NCBI RefSeq assembly: GCF_040412425.1
Contig: NC_089767.1
Span: 4,277,448 to 4,341,447 of the forward strand
Length of the DNA: 64,000 nucleotides
Source of the DNA: Macrobrachium rosenbergii
Lineage: Eukaryota > Arthropoda > Malacostraca > Decapoda > Palaemonidae
Direction: 5' to 3'
Positions 45,128-53,009 of this stretch are shown here, piece after piece. Position 1 is the stretch's first letter; each line of letters starts with the position of its first letter. The notes below the pieces were generated by a model, which had not been told where the DNA came from, did no database searches, and saw nothing but the letters and a program-made list of their open reading frames with translations. The position numbers and the translations under genes are program-made.

Positions 45128-46217
45128 GAAGATACGTCTATGTCCTTTAATGTTAAAGATTCGATAAAATATATGAACTGCATGCATCAAATCCCAATAA
45201 AACCAATGCGATATTTTCTTAAACAGCAAAGTCTTACGGTAAGATAAGGTTAACAAGTCAGTCCAACTAACTATGACTATTCTGCCCTAAAATGGAAAAC
45301 TGCAGTATCTGCAAAATGTCCGAAATTGAGATATGCCACCTATTTGGCTCGTGAAACACTAATACACAAGTTACTGCAGTTTCAGAATGATTCTTCAGTG
45401 CTTTCCACAAGTATTTAGGGGGTCCCATTTGCAATATCTGTAAAATCAGTAGTAAGGCAAGGGAGTATCTACCAATTTTCCTCCGTTCTGTATTTTTGCA
45501 TTTACTGCAGTCTTCCATTTTAGGGCAGTTTTAACCTTGGACCAGTAAACTGGAATGACCAATTTACTGGAGCCCGAACTAAGGCAGGTCAGCCGGCTAG
45601 GGATTAATTAGTCTACCGCGTAAAGTGAGCCACGGCCCATGATTTACAGGTTATAAACAAATTACAGCTAAACCTTTAGCACTGTCGTATATAAGTTACT
45701 TGAGGACAAATTTCTTTTCACTTATTGAATGTCTGAGGTATTCTGGGTAATCTTCATAACAGTTGGCATCATGTTTGCCTTAGGTACGCTTTAACACAAT
45801 AAAAAGGCAGATGTTGATTACTCGAAGTTCGCACCCTCTCCTGCCCTTATAAAAATGAACTTAGTTTGAACTTAGTCTGACATTGATACTCAATGTTACT
45901 GGTAGACTACCATTAAAATGAAATTAATACAAAACTGAAGCTATTAATGGACGAAGAACGATGGTTGAACCTTCAGTTACATCGAGGAACCAGTACCCAC
46001 TTTTAGTGGGTTCTGCCTAGCGACGACCCCGTGTGACGTCATCGTCTGGCCGACCTGTCTTAACGGTTACCTCTCCACACACAGAGCTTTACCAAATGCG
46101 CTTACCGAGGGCCATCCACAGCTGGCCTGTTGTCCAAAACACGAGGACCATCCCGCCCGCGACGGTTCCTCTGCAAAACCATCGCCAATGGCCTGAAAAG
46201 GAATGTTTCATTGTCAT
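33361..46217 (-). CDS. GT11 alpha-1,2-fucosyltransferase-like enzyme, eight exons
   Basis: The coding exons in transcription order are 46217-46106, 44704-44604, 42944-42746, 40942-40784, 38047-37962, 34853-34755, 34275-34119 and 33569-33361. They give 1,122 nt, or 373 aa plus TGA, with consistent phases. Predicted topology is type II: a short basic cytosolic tail, a signal anchor at about residues 17-38, a stem, then a Golgi-lumenal catalytic domain. Family landmarks are GRLGN (90-94), GYPNRM (191-196) and [10 protein letters not shown] (238-247, the HxRRGD motif linked to GDP-fucose binding). PVFVVCTDD (279-287), DLALLAQC (312-319) and [19 protein letters not shown] (321-339) follow. Possible N-glycosylation sites are N41, N56, N75, N296 and N348. 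Length matches vertebrate FUT1/FUT2 (about 340-365 aa). The family transfers fucose in alpha-1,2 linkage, usually to galactose; acceptor and linkage here are inferred. Exons 3-8 are strong, exon 1 probable, and exon 2 predicted from phase. Confidence 0.9.
34119..34275 (-). CDS. Fucosyltransferase exon 7
   Basis: The acceptor is TTTTTGACAG and the donor is GTTAGT. It encodes the helix [17 protein letters not shown], then the strand PVFVVCTDD, equivalent to the VFVVTSN strand of vertebrate FUT1/FUT2. It includes one N-glycosylation sequon (NET) and ends with one base of a split Asp codon. Confidence 0.93.
34755..34853 (-). CDS. Fucosyltransferase exon 6: HIRRGDY motif
   Basis: It has 33 complete codons, acceptor TTTTACAG and donor GTAAGG. 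It contains [10 protein letters not shown], the hallmark of alpha-1,2- and alpha-1,6-type fucosyltransferases, in the GT11 form (HxRRGDY). The basic pair is thought to contact GDP-fucose. Confidence 0.95.
35327..35630 (+). repeat. S1 SINE-like repeat
   Basis: Full-length copy starting ACCCCGTAAGGGGGTAG and ending near CCTGGCCTTCAGCC, in intron 6 of the fucosyltransferase and antisense to it. Confidence 0.85.
36265..36480 (+). pseudogene. Possible LINE C-terminal scrap
   Basis: Reading frames give [17 protein letters not shown] and [15 protein letters not shown], resembling the tail of some LINE polyproteins (W-N-x-L-P...F-K). It is short and degenerate. Confidence 0.3.
37962..38047 (-). CDS. 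Fucosyltransferase exon 5
   Basis: Using the acceptor TTTATGCAG, the split codon becomes Gly and the exon reads [20 protein letters not shown], then IHEHLRNK. This resembles the GY(P/L)...F..H..IR..F.....H segment just before the HxRRGD motif in GT11 enzymes. An AG eleven bases upstream is out of phase. The donor is GTGAGA. Confidence 0.83.
39068..39455 (+). repeat. Fold-back repeat (family F), copy 1
   Basis: It starts CTTTCTGTAAAAGAAAACTA and ends with AACTTCGGCAC. The core is a ~90-bp hairpin: the AGGTTAGAGGGCTGCAAATT side pairs with AATTGCAGCCCTCTAGCCT. It lies in intron 4 of the fucosyltransferase. Confidence 0.9.
40784..40942 (-). CDS. Fucosyltransferase exon 4
   Basis: The acceptor is TATTTTCCAG and the donor is GTAATG, with phase 1 at both ends. 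It encodes [20 protein letters not shown] and then a segment ending QLLYVLE. It covers the variable middle of the enzyme, before the conserved GYP motif. It has no strong motif of its own; support is phase continuity and open frame. Confidence 0.8.
41335..41715 (-). repeat. Fold-back repeat (family F), copy 2
   Basis: Same element on the minus strand, with the core hairpin at about 41555-41645. It sits in intron 3 of the fucosyltransferase, opposite in orientation to copy 1, about 2 kb away and across exon 4. Confidence 0.9.
41985..42215 (-). repeat. Diverged S1-related SINE (subfamily 2)
   Basis: It keeps GCTGTCAAGCCAA, ATTCAGCACTTT and GCAACTAGGGGCC marks, shared with the copies at 42.99 and 62.72 kb. 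Confidence 0.65.
42746..42944 (-). CDS. Fucosyltransferase exon 3: start of catalytic domain
   Basis: The acceptor is ATATTACAG and the donor is GTGAGT. The correct frame begins [15 protein letters not shown] and contains the GRLGN motif that starts the GT11 fold, then [17 protein letters not shown]. An overlapping longer open frame starting with Met crosses the intron border and is not the coding one. The exon ends with one base of a split Ala codon. Confidence 0.88.
42990..43350 (+). repeat. S1-related SINE (subfamily 2)
   Basis: It starts ACCCTGTAGGAGGGTAG and ends GGCTTGACAGCCTAAATTTC. It begins less than 50 bp from the acceptor of fucosyltransferase exon 3, on the intron side. Confidence 0.75.
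43581..43826 (+). mobile_element. MITE with CTGCCC ends, copy 1
   Basis: This 246-bp element has imperfect terminal inverted repeats of about 26 bp (left starts CTGCCCCTAAAATGGAAGAC, right ends AATTTAAGGGCAG). It contains several GCAGTATCTGCAAAA-like inner repeats. No target duplication is clear. Confidence 0.8.
44036..44335 (-). repeat. S1 SINE-like repeat
   Basis: Near full-length copy, minus strand. It ends about 270 bp from the proposed fucosyltransferase exon 2. Confidence 0.85.
44604..44704 (-). CDS. Fucosyltransferase exon 2: probable stem region
   Basis: Exon 1 ends in phase 1 and exon 3 begins in phase 0, so a linking exon of 3n+2 nt is needed. This 101-nt open stretch has TTTATATCAG as acceptor and GTTAAG as donor, and fits exactly. 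It encodes [16 protein letters not shown], then [17 protein letters not shown], hydrophilic and with two N-glycosylation sequons, as expected of a stem. The donor is weak, so another exon between 42.95 and 46.1 kb remains possible. Confidence 0.5.
45058..45125. repeat. (CT)n microsatellite
   Basis: About 68 bp of CT in fucosyltransferase intron 1. Confidence 0.95.
45282..45528 (-). mobile_element. MITE with CTGCCC ends, copy 2 (best preserved)
   Basis: This 247-bp copy has ends CTGCCCTAAAATGGAAAACT and TCTTCCATTTTAGGGCAG, inverted. It is the best reference copy of the family in this window. Confidence 0.85.
46034..46041. promoter_or_regulatory. TGACGTCA palindrome (CRE-type site)
   Basis: A perfect CREB/ATF consensus lies in a locally CG-rich stretch about 65 bp inside fucosyltransferase intron 1. 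It may act as a proximal regulatory site. One 8-bp match alone is weak evidence. Confidence 0.25.
46106..46217 (-). CDS. Fucosyltransferase exon 1: start codon and signal anchor
   Basis: It encodes [16 protein letters not shown] followed by a hydrophobic run ([21 protein letters not shown]), then a GTAAGC donor after one base of a split codon. A short basic tail plus one hydrophobic segment is the expected start of a Golgi type II glycosyltransferase. An in-frame stop lies 27 codons upstream (46299-46301), and ATG at 46217 is the first Met after it. No homology confirms this exon; it is chosen by topology, stop context and splice signal. Confidence 0.6.
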
Positions 46218-46301
46218 TATCACGAGAATTACGATCAAAGTTCTTTTTAGAATGAGTGGAGATTGGTCAGTATTAAAATAAGTGTTGTCTATGGTGCATC
46301 A

Positions 46302-46560
46302 ATGTACTTCGACCGGAAATAATAAGTTGGCTGAAGAGGGCCGTCGTGCAAACGGTCTGAAGCTCACTTTTCTTTTTAACCATTTTTGTATTTTGATAAA
46401 TAAGGTCTTGCTCATATACATAGCTGTGGCATTTTATTTATTGATAAATGTTATAACGACCAGTAACACATCAACATCTGCTTTGTAAACCGATTAGAAT
46501 GGTAGAGGCAAAAAATAGCAAAGGTGGACACTGCAGTATTCAAAACTTCGTCACCAATCA
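46302..46560. other. Upstream of the fucosyltransferase, no clear core promoter
   Basis: About 260 bp between the first in-frame stop and the next SINE. I see no TATA box at a convincing place. The 5' UTR may continue into further upstream exons. Confidence 0.3.
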
Positions 46561-46563
46561 GAT

Positions 46564-46880
46564 AACCCCGTAGAGGTTAATTGCCTTCATTGCACCTCAC
46601 GCAGTGCACTATCGGCAATGCTTCAGGTCCTTTGCAGCGTCCCTTCAGCCCCTAACTGCAACCCCTTTCATTCCTTTTACTGTACCTCCGTTCATATCCT
46701 CTTTCTTCCCTCTTACTTCCCACCCTCTCCCAATAATTGTTTCAGAGTGCAACTGCTTTGAGGTTCTGTTCCTGTTACACCTTTCAGACCTTCATGCTGT
46801 CAATTTCCGTTTCAGCGCTGAACGACCTCATAGGTTCCAGCGCTTGGCCTTTGGCCTAAATTCTATACTTTATCCTATTC
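46564..46880 (+). repeat. S1 SINE-like repeat
   Basis: Full-length copy beginning ACCCCGTAGAGG and ending GCGCTTGGCCTTTGGCC. It is among the better preserved plus-strand copies. The 211-codon open frame that runs through it into a TA repeat is an artefact. Confidence 0.85.
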
Positions 46881-47138
46881 TATCCAAACAGATAGAAATA
46901 GAGGTTGCCTCTTTTCCCTGCGGGGGATATCGATGTCGTTCCTCCCCCTGGCGTCAGAGGAGGAAGCTGAGACCATCGACAGACGTGACCTTTCGTCATA
47001 CTTGTGTTCTCAAGTGGACACTTGAGAACACACAAATATATCTACATACGTACGAGTGTACATTGTCATCTTTCGTCAGCAATTTCGCAAGAGTGGGTAA
47101 CGACAATACACACCCATATAATACACACACGCACACAA

Positions 47139-47140
<2 letters not shown>

Positions 47141-47170
<30 letters not shown>

Positions 47171-47171
47171 G

Positions 47172-47207
<36 letters not shown>
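47141..47207. repeat. (TA)n microsatellite
   Basis: TA run interrupted by GTATGTG, directly beside the palindrome at 47215. Confidence 0.95.
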
Positions 47208-47209
<2 letters not shown>

Positions 47210-47214
47210 GTAAT

Positions 47215-47345
47215 TGTATTAGCCACAAAGTCCTCTTAACTCCTCGAATTCTTCGCGCTTTTTGGACACGCTTGTCAATGCTGACAAGCGTATCGAAAAA
47301 GTGCGAAGAATTCGAGAAATTACGAGCGCCATTGTGGCTATTACA
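47215..47345. repeat. 131-bp near-perfect palindrome
   Basis: The two ~65-bp arms meet with almost no spacer near 47280. The left arm runs TGTATTAGCCACAA through CTCGAATTCTTCGCGC to CGCTTGTCA, and the right arm mirrors it. It lies next to a TA repeat and is followed by a repeat also seen at 51.2 kb. Confidence 0.9.
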
Positions 47346-47389
47346 ACTGCATACGTATCTATAGTAAAGAGAGACCAGCAGATTCTATA

Positions 47390-47530
47390 TAAATGTATGT
47401 ATATCTGAATCATGAAGATATGGAACGTGATGGATGTATAAACAGAGGCAAACGCCACAAAGTGAAACAACGGAGTGGTTGCTAGGCCTTTCGACATGTA
47501 TAAGTATATATACATACATATACAACTTTT
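47390..47530 (+). repeat. Short dispersed repeat related to 19.6 and 51.2 kb
   Basis: It contains TGAATCATGAAGATATGGAA, CGTGATGGATGTATAAA and GGCCTTTCGAC, matching 51.18-51.33 kb. Confidence 0.7.
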
Positions 47531-47687
47531 CAACCTTAAGCCCTTTATAACAGGGAAGGGGGGGAGGGGGAAGGCTCCAGAGAAAACAAGACAAGGGTCA
47601 CCACGACATTCGCACTTAGATTCCTGAATCGTCCAGAAAACCTCCACAACATTAATTTCCTCATAGCACCCACAGAAGGTTCATGAG

Positions 47688-47985
47688 TTGAATATAGAGT
47701 TTAGGCCAGAGGCCAGGCGCTGGGACCTATGAGGTCATTCAGGGCTGAGACGGAAATTGACACTAAAAGGTTTGAAAGGTGTGACAGGAAGAAAATCTCA
47801 AAAGGAGTTGCACTATGAATCTATTATTAGGAGAGGGTGGAAAGTAATATGGAAGTACGATAATACGAATGGAGGTACAGTAAAAGAAATTAAAGAGGTT
47901 GCAGCTAGGGGTCGAATGGACACTGCAAAGAACCTACAGTGTACCGTATTTGCACTGACGACACTACCCCCTATGGGGTAGAAGG
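47688..47985 (-). repeat. S1 SINE-like repeat
   Basis: Minus-strand copy with TTTAGGCCAGAGGCCAGGCG at one end and CCCCCTATGGGGTAG at the other. A short internal deletion removes part of the second box. Confidence 0.85.
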
Positions 47986-47999
47986 TTCATCAGCTGCAC

Positions 48000-48290
48000 G
48001 TTGAACCCCCCACAAACATTTAGCCATTTTCTCCATCTTGCACGCACACTCATGTTTCCTGGATATTATGGTCCGTCCTTTCAGAAAAGTCCTTCCAATC
48101 CAACTACCTAGCATTTTTTGATTCTCCTCACCTCCTTCCTCTGACACTTCCTAGTTATAAGCACTTATCACCAAATTGTTTTCCATCATTCTTTCCACAT
48201 GACCGAACCATATCAAAACACTTTGATTCACTCTTTCACCTACACTAATTTTAACTGTTTCTTCTATATAACTCGCATTTTTCATTTTTG
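48000..48290 (-). pseudogene. LINE reverse transcriptase C-terminal remnant (second group)
   Basis: On the minus strand near 48.17-48.25 kb the translation reads VGERVNQSVLIWFGHVERMM. This is the W-x-G-H-V-x-R-M motif found at the C-terminus of several LINE reverse transcriptases. Frames are broken around it. Confidence 0.6.
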
Positions 48291-48629
48291 CAGTTCGTCT
48301 TACACCACTATTGCGCAAAGAAAAATTTAATCATCTCAACAGCTTCTTCAATTCTTTCATTCGCATTCAATATCCACAATTCATTTCCCATAAAGGAGCA
48401 CTGGCTCATCTATCCCTTCATATATCCCAACTTTGGGTTCCAACTTTTGCACACACCCTGCTGCCTCCCTTGCGTCACCTTTTCTGTGACTCATCCCCCC
48501 TCCCTCCCCCACCTCTCTCATCCTATAGTCAACCATTATATTTACTCTTAAATGCCATTAATTATCTACTTCTTCCATTCTTCAACATTCTATAGTAATT
48601 TTTATTGCTCCACCTCTATTAAACGTAGT

Positions 48630-49095
48630 CTTGCTCATAAGTTGTATTTCAACAGAGATCTTTCACATTCACAATTGACCCCTGATCCCCCTTTCCTGCC
48701 GAGAGCAACCAGCTTCGCTGAACAGCAGCACAAATGTGCCTCGCTGTTGAACTCCTCAGTTCCAGAAGTCCTTTATTCCTCACGCCGTTACACTGTGGAA
48801 CAGTCTCCTGAGGATGTTGCGCACTTGGAACTTCAGATGTTCAAGCGAAGATGCAATGAATTACTACCCTAAAACAATACCTTGTGTATAATAATTTATT
48901 TATACTTTTAACTATCTATTTATAAAATTTATTTTATATATTTTCTTTTTTTTTTAATAACTGACCTCTTCTTTCTTTATTTCCCATTACCTTCTATTAA
49001 TTCTTCCCAATAAACATCATATTTTTTGGAAGCTTGAATTTCAAGTCAATGGTCCCTGTGGTGGGGTTGTTCCAATGAATAGGGTTCATCATCAT

Positions 49096-49150
<55 letters not shown>

Positions 49151-49151
49151 T
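48630..49151 (+). mobile_element. LINE 3' end with (AAT)n tail
   Basis: A C-terminal coding remnant (KLYFNRDLSHSQLTPDPPFL to LELQMFKRRCNELLP) is followed by a 3' UTR with GGAAGCTTGAATTTCAAG and GAATAGGGTTCATC, ending in (AAT)n at 49102-49151. It is the clearest 3' end of this LINE in the window. Confidence 0.85.
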
Positions 49152-49990
49152 AATTTACTTTCAACACTTTCACATCCTTTCACTAGTTTCTGCAGTTACG
49201 CGTCATTATCCCAATTCAAGTTGTTCTAACCAAGTTCTCTTCTAACTTCTTTTCTTGAAGCGATTGCAATTCATCCTTCTTGACAGCCAAACTTTCCATA
49301 TATTTGTTTTATTGCAAACATTTAGCGACACACCTCACTTTTGTCTAAATTCAAGCTGTTCTTCATATATCGATCTTTCGTTATCTTTCTATTTTTTCTA
49401 ATCAAAATCCTATCAAAAACATTTCTGGTATGTTCAATCAAAAAAGTTCTGCAACTCTCCAAAACCATCTGGGCAACAGTCTTAAAAAGTACTATCTGGC
49501 AACTTTATCGTAAGTGCACGTAACCACCTTACACCACAACTATTGTGGTTGGTGTAGTTTAGGAATTTCCCGCCTTTTCTTATCTCATCTTTACTTTTCG
49601 TCTTACTTTGATGTTGTAGCAATACAGGACTAAATAAAAGAACAGTGTTACTTGAAAGATTATGAGCATTTGAAAGAATTATTATAAAACCCAGATATTC
49701 ATCTGAGACAAATTTTGTTAACAGGTTTATGAAAGTACAATTCAAGTCTTCATAAGAGTTACAGCTGCAATTTACGCAAAAGTTTGAAAGTAAATCATGG
49801 AAAACTTTTCAGCAAGGTATTATATTAAAATATTTATTTTTTGCATATTTTTGTAAATCATTTAACCTTAGCCATTTTAGATATTTATGTTAAATATCAG
49901 AAATAAAATAAATTACATTTTTCTGTGGTGTAAAATAAAAAAAAATTTAACTGCATCAGATCTAAGCTAGATAAGTAACTCATCAGGTTT
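49152..49990. other. No assignable feature
   Basis: AT-rich DNA. Short open frames on both strands lack recognisable motifs. Confidence 0.5.

Positions 49991-49992
<2 letters not shown>

Positions 49993-50044
<52 letters not shown>
49993..50044. repeat. (CT)n microsatellite
   Basis: About 52 bp of CT. Confidence 0.95.
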
Positions 50045-50047
<3 letters not shown>

Positions 50048-50401
50048 GAATTTTGTGTGTGCGACCATTTCTTGCAAATTAGTTCACCAGGCGTCCACAT
50101 CTGAATACAAGATACCTAATCTTATCCATTGTCTACCTGCCAAAGGCCACAATTACCGATTCTGTACCTAGACATTCCCTCAAAGGCAGTTGGTGTTAGT
50201 TCCCTTAGCTCTGGGGCCAAATTCAGGTACCACTACAGGTATTACCAGTTTGGCCAGATGGAACTTGAATGCACTGAGGGGTGGTGCAACTTCCTGTAGG
50301 TATTTACATATCATAACCCGGTTTTCATGTGTGAACTGTATGTATATTACTAATGCCCTTCCAGCCAACAAGAAACGTCTGCTAATATGCATTTCTGAAC
50401 T

Positions 50402-50710
50402 GAATATAGAGTTTAGGAACTTTAGGCCACAGGCCAAGCACTGGGACCTTTGAGGTCAATCAGCGCTGACACGGAAATTGACAATAAACAGGTTTGAAAG
50501 GTGTAACAGGAGGAAAACCTCTCAGCTACACAATGAATCAATTGTTAGGAGAGGGTGGAAAGTACGAAGGAAGAAAGGGTGTATGAATGGAGGTACAGTC
50601 GAAGAAATGAAAGAGGTTGCAGCTAGGGGCCGAAGGGACGCCGCAAAGAACCTTAGGTAATGTCTACAGTTTACCTACAGTGTACGGCGCTACTCCCCTA
50701 CGGGGAACAA
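50402..50710 (-). repeat. S1 SINE-like repeat
   Basis: Full-length minus-strand copy, with a small insertion near its T-rich end (the GGCCACAGGCCAAGCACTGG phrase is preceded by an extra AACTTTAGG). Confidence 0.85.
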
Positions 50711-51040
50711 GTATTTCGAACACAAAGAGGATGGGAGTATACGAATCATATTCCTTCACTCACCTGCTTCCCAAAGTCAGTCCATGAACGTTACAATAGA
50801 AGACCCATTAGCTACAATCATTTTCACATTATTCAAAATTCTTCGAAGGAACAAAGAGACAGTGTCGCTCCCGCGATATTTTCTCAAAGCTGATGCAACA
50901 TCTGTCTACAGATTTCCAAAATGTTGAAGACTCAAAGTATTATTCAAAAATAGAAAGAACAAGTATATTCTACTGAGAATGGTTCTGAGGCTGTCTGCAC
51001 CAATGCCAGAAGCTGCAAACGACAATTACATACATATACA

Positions 51041-51157
<117 letters not shown>

Positions 51158-51179
51158 TATGCATACACACACACATATA

Positions 51180-51322
51180 TATGTATAACTGAATCACAAA
51201 AATATGGAACGTGATGAATATGTGAAGACAAAATCCACAAAATCCTTTACTTGCTAAGTAAAGGACGACAGTCGAAAGGCCTCGCAGCACTCCAGCGTTT
51301 CTCTTTCCTTCGTGGATTTTGT

Positions 51323-51330
<8 letters not shown>
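51180..51330 (+). repeat. Short dispersed repeat between microsatellites
   Basis: It starts TAACTGAATCACAAAAATAT and ends TTCGTGGATTTTGTC. In the middle is a CTTTACTTGCTAAGTAAAG hairpin followed by GACAGTCGAAAGGCC. It is flanked by TA tracts on both sides, as are its relatives at 19.6 and 47.4 kb. Confidence 0.75.

Positions 51331-51385
<55 letters not shown>
51331..51385. repeat. (TA)n microsatellite
   Basis: TA run following the dispersed repeat. Confidence 0.95.
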
Positions 51386-51391
<6 letters not shown>

Positions 51392-51877
51392 TATATACAT
51401 ACATATATAACACGAACAAATGCATCAGTTCATTTCAGCTGCCAGTGAAACAAACAGCTTGATGATAAGAGCGACGCACTTTTTTATACAAAAACAACAA
51501 AGACACGTCATTCAAGAGTACAAAACGGGCTCATTGCAAAACATCCCAAGCAACCCCGCAAAGTGAAGGCAACCTTCAACAAAGCAGGAAGTGACTACAA
51601 CCAAAAGGATAAAAAGGAATTGCAAAAAAAAAACAAACAAATAAATAAACAAATAATTGTGCTCGCGACGTCGGCTCTATATAGCGCCAAGTGGTGGTAT
51701 TCTTCTTAAGAGCCACGTTGGGGTATTATGTGTGTTACGATTACTTGGGACCTGTCAAAATACCAGTAGTTAGTTCTGATGCACGATGGCAGATGGAATG
51801 GAAGAAGAGAGGCTGGGCAAGCTCTTTCAATTGGCGAATTAACTTCTGCTGCATCCCACTGTCAGAATATGGAAGTT

Positions 51878-52160
51878 AGAACAAAGACCAAGCGTTGGAA
51901 CCTACGAGGTCATTCAGCACTCAAACGGAAATTGGCGCGAAAAAGGTCTGAAAGGTGTAACAGGAGGAAAACCTCAAAGCAGTTGCACTATGAATCAACT
52001 GTTAGGAGAGGGTGGATCTCAGATGGAAGAAAGAGAATATGAACGGAGGTACGGTAAAAGGAATGAAAGGGGTTGCAGCTAGGGGACGAAAGGACGCCGC
52101 AAAGAGCATTAGGTAATGCCTACAGTGCATCTTATGGTACTAACCGCTCTACTGAGCCTC
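51878..52160 (-). repeat. S1 SINE-like repeat
   Basis: Minus-strand copy, slightly diverged, ending near ACTAACCGCTCTACTG. Confidence 0.8.
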
Positions 52161-52329
52161 AGGCTATTATACCACCAAATTATGATATTCTTTTTCTTCA
52201 TCTGTTATACACAGACACGATTCTTCTCTGTTTCATACAATAGATTTTGAAGATATTTCGAATGATTCATTTCCGGCCTTTCACTCTTCAAGGTCTTCTA
52301 CTTCCCGTCATCACAAAAAAAAAAAAAAA

Positions 52330-52700
52330 AAACTTCGCCGAAGTTTCTTCGGCGCAATCGAGTTTTCTGTACAGCGTATAATACTATACAAAAACTCCCA
52401 GCCGCGGCCCATGAAACTCTCAGCCGCGGCCCATGAAACTTTCAGCTACAGCTCGGTGGTGGCCTTTGCTGTTGGCACCTATAGCGGTGCCAGACGCACG
52501 ATCATGGCTAACTTCAACTTTAAATAGAATTAAAACTACCGAGGAGGCTAGAGGGCTGCAATCTGGTATGTTTGATGATTGGAGGGTGGATGATCAACAT
52601 ACCAATTTGCAGCCGCCTAGCCTCAGTAGCTTTTAAGATCTGAGGGCGGACGAACATACAAAGAACAATCTCAATGATTTTCTTTCACAGAACATTGAAA
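52330..52700 (-). repeat. Fold-back repeat (family F), copy 3
   Basis: It starts with the terminal hairpin CGCCGAAGTTTCTTCGGCG and holds the ~90-bp core hairpin at about 52540-52630. A 22-bp direct duplication (GCCGCGGCCCATGAAACT phrase) lies near 52,400-52,440. Confidence 0.9.
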
Positions 52701-53009
52701 AAGAAAATCAACGGCTTCACTTTCCTCAGTGAACAACAAACAACCACTGACACAACACACTCACAACCACCACCAATAACAACGTCAGCGTAAAAGGTCA
52801 ACGCACACCAAGATCATATAGCAAGCGTCACCTAATACGGGTGACGACAAAAGAAAAAAAAAAGTTCAGAGGGGAAAAATATCTAATCCGGTCAGATATG
52901 AAGTTACATTCTGGGACGTCCTGTTATCTACTTCTTCTTCTTCGCTGATTTAACGGTAGTGGTTCTTGGACTCCGATGTGGGATCTGCGAGTATGCTAAT
53001 GTGCTTTGG

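Larger units (their letters stand above)
42945..46105 (-). other. Fucosyltransferase introns 1-2
   Basis: Around the predicted exon 2 lie two SINE copies (42990-43350 and 44036-44335), two MITEs with CTGCCC ends (43581-43826 and 45282-45528) and a (CT)n tract (45058-45125). A palindromic cAMP-response-type TGACGTCA lies at 46034-46041, just inside intron 1. The remainder is unassigned. Confidence 0.7.

Noticed and set aside
46604..47239. 211-codon plus-strand frame
   Set aside because: It runs through an S1 SINE, unique DNA and a TA repeat; no domain is seen.
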